A DNA stretch of 64,000 nucleotides from Planococcus halotolerans (GTDB lineage: Bacteria > Bacillota > Bacilli > Bacillales_A > Planococcaceae): NCBI RefSeq assembly GCF_003289955.1, contig NZ_QLZR01000003.1:62001-126000 (forward strand). The letters run 5' to 3'. Below the pieces are notes generated by a model that worked only from the letters and a program-made list of their open reading frames with translations, had not been told where the DNA came from and searched no databases. The translations under genes were made by a program, and so were the position numbers. Positions 59,284 to 64,000 of the stretch are shown here, one piece after another (position 1 is the stretch's first letter; each line of letters starts with the position of its first letter).

Positions 59284-59941
59284 GTTTAGCCTCCTTGTGA
59301 ATTTATCCCCTCTTTAGTAATGCCCTACCACTTAGATAATGCCTATAAACGTTGATAAAACAAGTTCGTTTCTAATAAGGAAAATGATGGAGAATAGGCC
59401 AATCGACGTAATTATGTTGCTATAAAGAAGAAGCTTTCTTAAATGAAAATGAGGAGATTAGAACCGGTAATGTACGAGACTTTTATTAAAGTTGAGCTGC
59501 TTGAGCAGTTTGATAGAGAGGATAAACGGCTGATTGAATCAGGGACTAAAGATTTTCAAAAAATTCCCGTTTTCATTGTTTCTGTCCAAAGCTTTATCTA
59601 AAAAGCAAATTTCAAATATATGGCTGCATCACGCCCAGAAATAATTTTTTTTATTTATTTTAGAAATTGTCCATCACAGGAATTAAATAATAGTAAAACT
59701 GGAACACGCGCAGTTCCAAGCAAACGGCCAAAGCAAATAAACTTTCCATTTATGGATTAAAAAGAAATCGGTGTTTCTGGAAAACCGGATTATAAATGTA
59801 AAATTCAGATAATTTATTGTATACTTAGCATAAGTATCTTATGATTATTTCTTTGTTTCGACTCCTTTGATTTTGAAGTACCAGAAGTAGCTGCCAGTAG
59901 TTTGGTAATGATTCTATTAAAGATTTAAGGAGGAAATCAGC
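59284..59941. other. Long intergenic space (658 bp)
   Basis: Mostly A+T-rich. A 52-codon frame at 59443-59601 is listed separately. TATACTTAGCATAAGTATCTTATGAT near 59820-59845 contains the inverted repeat ATACTTA / TAAGTAT, a possible operator of the following lipoprotein gene. No RNA gene recognised. Confidence 0.35.
59443..59601 (+). CDS. Possible short protein or gene remnant
   Basis: A 52-codon frame with plausible soluble-protein composition (YETFIKVELLEQFDREDKRLI) but no good ribosome site before ATG 59443. A GAGGAG lies inside the frame before an ATG at 59470. It may be a remnant of a larger gene. No family recognised. Confidence 0.2.
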   Translation: MKMRRLEPVMYETFIKVELLEQFDREDKRLIESGTKDFQKIPVFIVSVQSFI

Positions 59942-60622
59942 ATGAAAAAATCAACGATGGCTTTATTTTTTTCATCCGCTTTAGCTTTATCGGCGTGCGG
60001 ATCGGATACTACGGGGATAAACGAGGAGTCTGAAAACCCGGCAAACACGGGTGCGGAAGAACAAATGACGGAGACAATAGATTCTGAAGAAACAGAGGAA
60101 TTAGCAGAAGAGGTTGCAGAAGACACAGGGGTAGTCGACGAAGATGTGCAGGAAGATGAAAGCATGAAGGTTACCAACACTTATACAGATAAAGAATTAG
60201 GTATTACGGGCGAAATCGGTCCGATGCAGTACGAGATTAAGGCAATCCAATTGAAAATCATCGAACCTAAAGATGAGGCGACAGCAGAACTCTTTGAGGT
60301 GGCGGTGGGTGAGGAAGTTCATGCATTTACGATTGAACTTGCCGGAGAGAATACTTCTGATGAAGACATGAGTTTTTATCTGGATCAAACAGTTGCAATA
60401 ACCAATACACTGGAGCAATTGGAACCTAATATGCTCCTCTCTGGATATATCAATGGAGAATACATGGGCAAAGTCAGACATGAAGGCCACAATGTGTATA
60501 CTTTGAAAGACTCTACAGTGGACGAACTGGAAACCATTGAACTCAGGATTCTGGCGCCAACCGACAGTGAGTTTAATACAATGGGTGAGGATGCTTCACA
60601 TACAATTGAAGTGAATCAATAA
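59942..60622 (+). CDS. Lipoprotein with acidic linker
   Basis: A 226-residue lipoprotein (lipobox LALSAC near residue 19), a very acidic linker to about residue 75 and a beta-rich C-terminal domain (GEIGPMQYEIKAIQLKIIEP, HAFTIELAGENTSDEDMSFYLDQTVAI). The immunoglobulin-like layout resembles DUF4352-type telokin-like domains, but this is only a resemblance. TAAGGAGGAAATCAGC precedes the ATG. Ends in a strong terminator. Confidence 0.72.
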   Translation: MKKSTMALFFSSALALSACGSDTTGINEESENPANTGAEEQMTETIDSEETEELAEEVAEDTGVVDEDVQEDESMKVTNTYTDKELGITGEIGPMQYEIKAIQLKIIEPKDEATAELFEVAVGEEVHAFTIELAGENTSDEDMSFYLDQTVAITNTLEQLEPNMLLSGYINGEYMGKVRHEGHNVYTLKDSTVDELETIELRILAPTDSEFNTMGEDASHTIEVNQ

Positions 60623-60633
60623 TCTGCATAACA

Positions 60634-60675
60634 GTGAACGCACATCGGACCAGCGATGTGCGTTCTTTTCTTGAG
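60634..60675 (+). terminator. Terminator of the lipoprotein gene
   Basis: GAACGCACATCG / CGATGTGCGTTC, 12 bp perfect stem, followed by TTTTCTT. Confidence 0.92.
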
Positions 60676-60709
60676 AGTTCTTTTTATCCGGAGTCTAAAT
60701 ATACAGTTT

Positions 60710-60735
60710 GTTTATACGGGAAAACATTCGGGAAC
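60710..60735 (+). promoter_or_regulatory. Possible sigma-B-type promoter
   Basis: GTTTAT, 14 bases, GGGAAC: partial match (5/6 and 4/6) to the general-stress consensus GTTTAA-N12-15-GGGTAT, 46 bases before the DJ-1/PfpI gene. Relatives of that gene are stress-induced in Bacillus, which supports the idea but does not prove it. Confidence 0.35.
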
Positions 60736-60780
60736 AACAACTGACAGGTTGAATTTTAAATTATAGGAGGCAATATATAT

Positions 60781-61446
60781 ATGGCTAAAGTATTAGCAGT
60801 GTTATCAAGCGGACACAATGACGCAGAAAACAATTACGAAACCGGCTGGTGGGGAGAAGAACTATTTGCCCCGATGGAGATATTGAAAAAAGCGGGCCAT
60901 GAAGTGGAACTGGCTTCACCACTCGGCGGCAAACCGACCATCGACCAGGCGAGTATCGGCAATGAATATGATCCTGAAGGCAAATACAAAAATATGTACG
61001 AAGCGGGATTAGCAGACAACACACAAAGGCTTTCGGATATCACGCCCGAAGACTATGATGCTGTATTCATCGTTGGCGGCCACGGGGCAATGTATGACCT
61101 GGCGGAAAATGAAACCCTGCATAGCATCATCAACAGCGTATACGACAACGGAAAAATCGTGTCGGCTGTATGCCACGGACCGGCTCCGTTAATCTGGACA
61201 AAACGCCCTAACGGCGAAAGCATCCTGTCCGGCCTGGACGTAACAGGCTACCCGGAAGCGGTTGAACCTGAAGGGCTTCCTGCCATTCTGCCATTCAGCC
61301 TGGAAGGCGAAATGAGCAAAGTGGCAAACTACACTGCCGATGAGAAAGTGGTATGGGGCAACGATCAATTGGTAACGGGACGCGATCCGTTTTCTTCTGA
61401 AGCTTTGGCCGAAGAATTGGTGAAGGCTTTGGACAAAAAGAAATAA
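60781..61446 (+). CDS. DJ-1/PfpI (HSP31-like) family protein
   Basis: A 221-residue class I glutamine-amidotransferase-like protein. The nucleophile Cys lies in SAVCHGPAPL near residue 127 and the conserved Glu in the N-terminal region; GGHGAMYDL near 99 is typical of HSP31/glyoxalase III-type members. Such proteins deal with methylglyoxal or damaged proteins and are stress-induced. TAGGAGGCAATATAT precedes the ATG. Single gene with its own terminator. Confidence 0.92.
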   Translation: MAKVLAVLSSGHNDAENNYETGWWGEELFAPMEILKKAGHEVELASPLGGKPTIDQASIGNEYDPEGKYKNMYEAGLADNTQRLSDITPEDYDAVFIVGGHGAMYDLAENETLHSIINSVYDNGKIVSAVCHGPAPLIWTKRPNGESILSGLDVTGYPEAVEPEGLPAILPFSLEGEMSKVANYTADEKVVWGNDQLVTGRDPFSSEALAEELVKALDKKK

Positions 61447-61461
61447 ATAGCTTATAAATGC

Positions 61462-61507
61462 AAAATGCAGAACTTCGCGATTGATTGTCGGGAAGTTCTG
61501 CATTTCT
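61462..61507 (+). terminator. Terminator of the DJ-1/PfpI gene
   Basis: AAATGCAGAACTTC / GAAGTTCTGCATTT with a 15-base loop. Confidence 0.88.
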
Positions 61508-61519
61508 TTGACACTCGGC

Positions 61520-61663
61520 ATGAGCGGCTCTTTCTATCAGGTATATGATATTGCAGATGCGGATAGTTTCGAAGTCGTCATCGAAATGGCAGACGCTGAA
61601 ACCGGCGAAGTATTCGATACGATCACGTACCCCGAAGCTCTCGAAGAAAAGGGAGAAGAATAG
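61520..61663 (+). pseudogene. Probable 3' remnant of a gene
   Basis: A 47-codon frame (MSGSFYQVYDIADADSFEVVI, then the ending EALEEKGEE) lies directly after a terminator with no ribosome site. It has good protein-like composition and a normal stop, as if the end of a larger gene had been left behind. I could not name the parent family. A small functional protein is less likely. Confidence 0.35.
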
Positions 61664-61679
61664 AATAAACGAGGACACA

Positions 61680-61708
61680 AAAAAGCCCACACGATGTGGG
61701 CTTTTTCT
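61680..61708. terminator. Bidirectional terminator
   Basis: AAAAGCCCACA CGA TGTGGGCTTTTT lies between the remnant and the leftward DUF2975 gene. Confidence 0.88.
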
Positions 61709-61749
61709 CGTTGCAATATAATTTCCGACTAGGTTGCGGGGCCCATACT

Positions 61750-62238
61750 TCAAACAATCAAATCATTATCCGACCTGATTCCGATTGCATCCTTCAAAAG
61801 TTTCAGCAACAGTCCGGCAAAAACAGCCACGACAATGCATGCAAAAGATCCGATGGCACCCAGCATAATGATATGCGTAATGTCCTCACCCCGAATCAGC
61901 GCAATCGTCGCCAGTTCGCCGAGCACGATAAACACGATGACCGCATACGCGCAATACCGGATGATCTTCAGCGACTTCACTGCCATATCCGAGAACGCCT
62001 GGTTCCGGTCGATATAGGTCAATAATTTGAAGGCCTGATGCATGGCGATAAAAACAGGGAAGAAGAACACATAAGCCGATATCAAAAACGGATACTGCAG
62101 ATAAGCCGTCTCCGGATGCTGCGCCGCATCCCGGGCAGCCATTCCCGGCAAGGCGAATAGACATACGGTCAGCACTGCGAGAGCGATCAGTAGCAGAACC
62201 ACTTTCAGGAAGAGCGTCGAAGCTTGTTTGCGTGTCAT
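61750..62238 (-). CDS. DUF2975 membrane protein (second copy, without adjacent regulator)
   Basis: A 162-residue paralogue of the protein at 20219-20698. Four membrane helices, the shared loop KLLTYIDRNQAFSDMAVKSLKIIRYCAY and the shared end DAIGIRSDNDLIV are present. CGGAGTGTTTCCC before ATG 62238 sets the start. No YozG-like gene follows; the space to 61663 holds only a terminator. A perfect palindrome upstream (62281-62307) shares its half-site with the other DUF2975 operon, so the same regulator may control both. Confidence 0.83.
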   Translation of the reverse strand: MTRKQASTLFLKVVLLLIALAVLTVCLFALPGMAARDAAQHPETAYLQYPFLISAYVFFFPVFIAMHQAFKLLTYIDRNQAFSDMAVKSLKIIRYCAYAVIVFIVLGELATIALIRGEDITHIIMLGAIGSFACIVVAVFAGLLLKLLKDAIGIRSDNDLIV

Positions 62239-62280
62239 GGGAAACACTCCGATCGTTTGTTGGTGAGTTGAATATATCAT

Positions 62281-62307
62281 TTTATTTATTGAATTTCAAT
62301 AAATAAA
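62281..62307. promoter_or_regulatory. Perfect A+T palindrome upstream of the second DUF2975 gene
   Basis: TTTATTTATTGAA T TTCAATAAATAAA: 13-base arms, perfect. The half-site resembles CAATAAAT/ATTATTG at 20750-20778. The rest of 62308-62622 is extremely A+T-rich, has no gene, and must hold the promoter of the Excalibur-domain gene. Confidence 0.6.
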
Positions 62308-62622
62308 TATCGTTAAAATTTTTTTGAAATTCTAAAAACTAATAATGACTTCAATATGCTAAAGAAATCTGTACATTTATGCTTATGCATACTCTGTACA
62401 ATAATAAATATTGATAATATTTACTTTTAATTAAAAAATATCTATTTTTTATTCTTGAAAACGTGGTAAAATATCGCAGAAGATATAGAAGTGGTAGAAA
62501 AAGGAACATCTGAAAAGCATTGCAAGTAAGAGGTTTTTTTGAATTCCATTGCTTGTATTGGGATCTCTGATTCTACTGATAAAAATATATTTCAAAATCA
62601 AAACAATATAGGGGGAAGTATT

Positions 62623-63375
62623 ATGGGTACATTGTTTTCTTTTTTAGCAGTAGCAGCTTTAATTGCATTAATTGTTTTCGGAATTTTGTGGGGACTCCAC
62701 AAATTCATCAAAAAAGATTACCGACGTCAGAAATTTGGCCGTAATGCTTTAATTGCGCTAACTGTCCTTATTTTATCTTTTACCGGAGTTGGGATGACTG
62801 GTGCAAGCGAAGCAGAAGCGGAGCGACAAAAATTAATTGAAGAAAATGAGTCATTGAAAGCTGAAATAAATAAGCTTGAAGCTGCTGTCAGCAAGTCGGA
62901 AGAAGATTTTGCTAAACTCGAAGAAGAAAAAGCAGGAACTGAGAAAGAACTTGAAGAATTGGCAAGCAAGAAGGATGAAAATGAAAATGCTGTCGCTGAG
63001 CTAGCCACTCAAAAAGAAGCTTTTGACAAAGAGAAAGAAGAATTGGACAAGCAACTTACAGCACTGGAAAAGGAAGTGAAAGAGCTGGAAACCAAAAACA
63101 GCGAGCTTAGCAAAGAAGTTGCAAGTTCGAAATCGAACACTGCGAACCAAACTACAGCGGCTGCTTCCAGTGGAAGTTCAGAATCCAGTTCGAGCAGTTC
63201 TTCATCAGATCAAACGACTTCAAGTGCCAGCAGTGCAGCTGCTCCGGCCAAATCAGAGAATTTTGCAAACTGTACTGAACTAAGAAAAGTATACCCAAGC
63301 GGTGTGCCATCAACCCATTCAGCTTACCAATCGAAGATGGATCGTGATAAAGATAACTATGCTTGTGAAGCATAA
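62623..63375 (+). CDS. Membrane-anchored coiled-coil protein with Excalibur domain
   Basis: A 250-residue protein. There are two N-terminal hydrophobic segments (about residues 6-24 and 41-58) with a basic loop between. A long Glu/Lys coiled coil follows (about 65-165), then a Ser/Ala/Thr-rich linker and a C-terminal Excalibur calcium-binding domain with FANCTELRKVYPSGVP and the DxDxDxY-like MDRDKDNYACEA. The two Cys can form a disulphide outside the cell. AGGGGGAAGTATT sets ATG 62623; the frame open from 62539 lacks a site. A surface role is inferred. Confidence 0.85.
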   Translation: MGTLFSFLAVAALIALIVFGILWGLHKFIKKDYRRQKFGRNALIALTVLILSFTGVGMTGASEAEAERQKLIEENESLKAEINKLEAAVSKSEEDFAKLEEEKAGTEKELEELASKKDENENAVAELATQKEAFDKEKEELDKQLTALEKEVKELETKNSELSKEVASSKSNTANQTTAAASSGSSESSSSSSSSDQTTSSASSAAAPAKSENFANCTELRKVYPSGVPSTHSAYQSKMDRDKDNYACEA

Positions 63376-63378
63376 TCA

Positions 63379-63410
63379 AAAACCCTACTTTTTAAAAGTA
63401 GGGTTTTATT
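63379..63410 (+). terminator. Terminator of the Excalibur gene
   Basis: AAACCCTACTTTT TA AAAAGTAGGGTTTT is nearly palindromic and followed by ATTTAATTT. Confidence 0.85.
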
Positions 63411-63602
63411 TAATTTAGCTAGTGGTATTCAGAGAATTAAATTTTCCAAAAGCAGACAATTAATAGTTAAATAATGCTAATATTAAGATATTGGATCTTC
63501 GTTTTATTTACGACTATAAATTTTAATTTTACTTGTAACCGCTCCAATTACATATCTGACAGCAATCATTTAATCTGCTGCATCCAGAGAGGCTGAATAC
63601 AT

Positions 63603-64000
63603 ATGGGAATGACCGAACTAAAAACCTGGGACTTTAACAAAGCCACGTTGGAAAGTATCAAGCACGATACTTACTTTGACTATCCAGTGGTTTATTTCTT
63701 GAACAATAACACGACGGTATACATAGGAGAAACGGTGGCCTTTAAAAATCGGATGAAGTCCCACTTGAATAATATCGAGCGAAAGAAATTAGAAAAAATG
63801 ACGCTCATCATCCATGAAGAATTTCACCGGTCGGCTACATACAATATCGAAACCAAACTCATCAATTATTTCCTGGGCGATGATCGCTACAAGCTGCAGA
63901 ACAAGAGCCAGACTGCGCAAAGCGTCACGCACAACTACCATAACAAGGAGTTCTACGATAAAGAGATATTCCATGATATATGGAAAGAACTAGTGAAAAG
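63603..64000 (+). CDS. GIY-YIG nuclease-domain protein, N-terminal part (cut by window edge)
   Basis: At least 132 residues, open to the last base. The GIY-YIG pattern is VVYFLNNNTTVYIGE (residues 29-43), followed by a conserved Arg in FKNRMKSHL near 47-55 and a Glu in NIETKLINYF near 85. Together with LQNKSQTAQSVTHNYHNKEFYD this resembles the N-terminal nuclease domain of GIY-YIG plus DUF2075 (COG3410) ATPases. The ATPase part would lie beyond the window. AGAGAGG is 12 bases before ATG 63603; ATG 63609 is also possible. Confidence 0.7.
   Translation, partial: MGMTELKTWDFNKATLESIKHDTYFDYPVVYFLNNNTTVYIGETVAFKNRMKSHLNNIERKKLEKMTLIIHEEFHRSATYNIETKLINYFLGDDRYKLQNKSQTAQSVTHNYHNKEFYDKEIFHDIWKELVK

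Overview
The window reads as a chromosomal stretch of a low-to-moderate G+C Gram-positive bacterium of the Bacillales, most likely the Planococcaceae (Planococcus-like). The evidence is the strong AGGAGG-type ribosome sites, the many Cys-lipobox lipoproteins, Bacillales-restricted small families (DUF4085, DUF5316, DUF4181, the CXXC-20-CXXC zinc-ribbon membrane proteins, YdhK, DUF2975) and rho-independent terminators after almost every transcription unit. I saw no rRNA, tRNA, prophage, insertion sequence or CRISPR array. The genus is an inference.

Layout. 1-4557: carbohydrate genes (end of an FGGY kinase, aldo/keto reductase, MsmX/UgpC-type ATPase, Gfo/Idh/MocA dehydrogenase, aldose 1-epimerase). 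4883-8356: a TRAP-TAXI transporter operon (binding lipoprotein, DUF1850, fused permease). 8588-11324: a probable copper/envelope island (YdhK lipoprotein, BNR-type lipoprotein, four-helix Cys-rich copper protein, two SHOCT-like membrane proteins). 11707-13914: N-acetylglucosamine kinase plus NagA. 14945-16897: a secreted 5'-nucleotidase with a Fur-like box, enclosed by two direct copies of a ~650 bp composite repeat. 17733-34863: many small single genes (acetyltransferases, methyltransferase, HTH regulators, tiny membrane proteins, UppP, HIT, 2H phosphoesterase, paired lipoproteins, an orphan sigma region-2-like protein, CPBP protease, alpha/beta hydrolase). 35257-45711: secreted M14 peptidase, DUF817, a MecA_N-type penicillin-binding protein, DUF4181, DinB. 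46960-53041: an A+T-richer ATP-dependent hydantoinase-type operon (XRE-cupin regulator, HyuA, HyuB, cupin, NCS1 permease). 53284-64000: a frameshifted small gene, hydratase, SDR, YciI, VanY-LysM peptidase, DJ-1/PfpI protein, a second DUF2975, an Excalibur protein, and the start of a GIY-YIG protein cut by the window edge.

The most unusual content lies between genes. Families of short cores recur at a strict 21 bp period (one family at 20 bp) with variable spacers. Family A has core RTCGTATA, family B TCTTACGR, family C GTTGGGCRTA and family D GAACGTWGATATAA. A and B arrays are combined with G+C-rich hairpin modules whose stems differ between copies but keep their pairing. One module shows a covarying loop-to-downstream pairing that could form a pseudoknot. 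These arrays occur at eight intergenic places, in divergent, tandem and convergent contexts, and look like an undescribed intergenic element system. A second layer of dispersed repeats (TTTCGC/GCGAAA hairpins and a GCGACGAAGC-type element) is also present.
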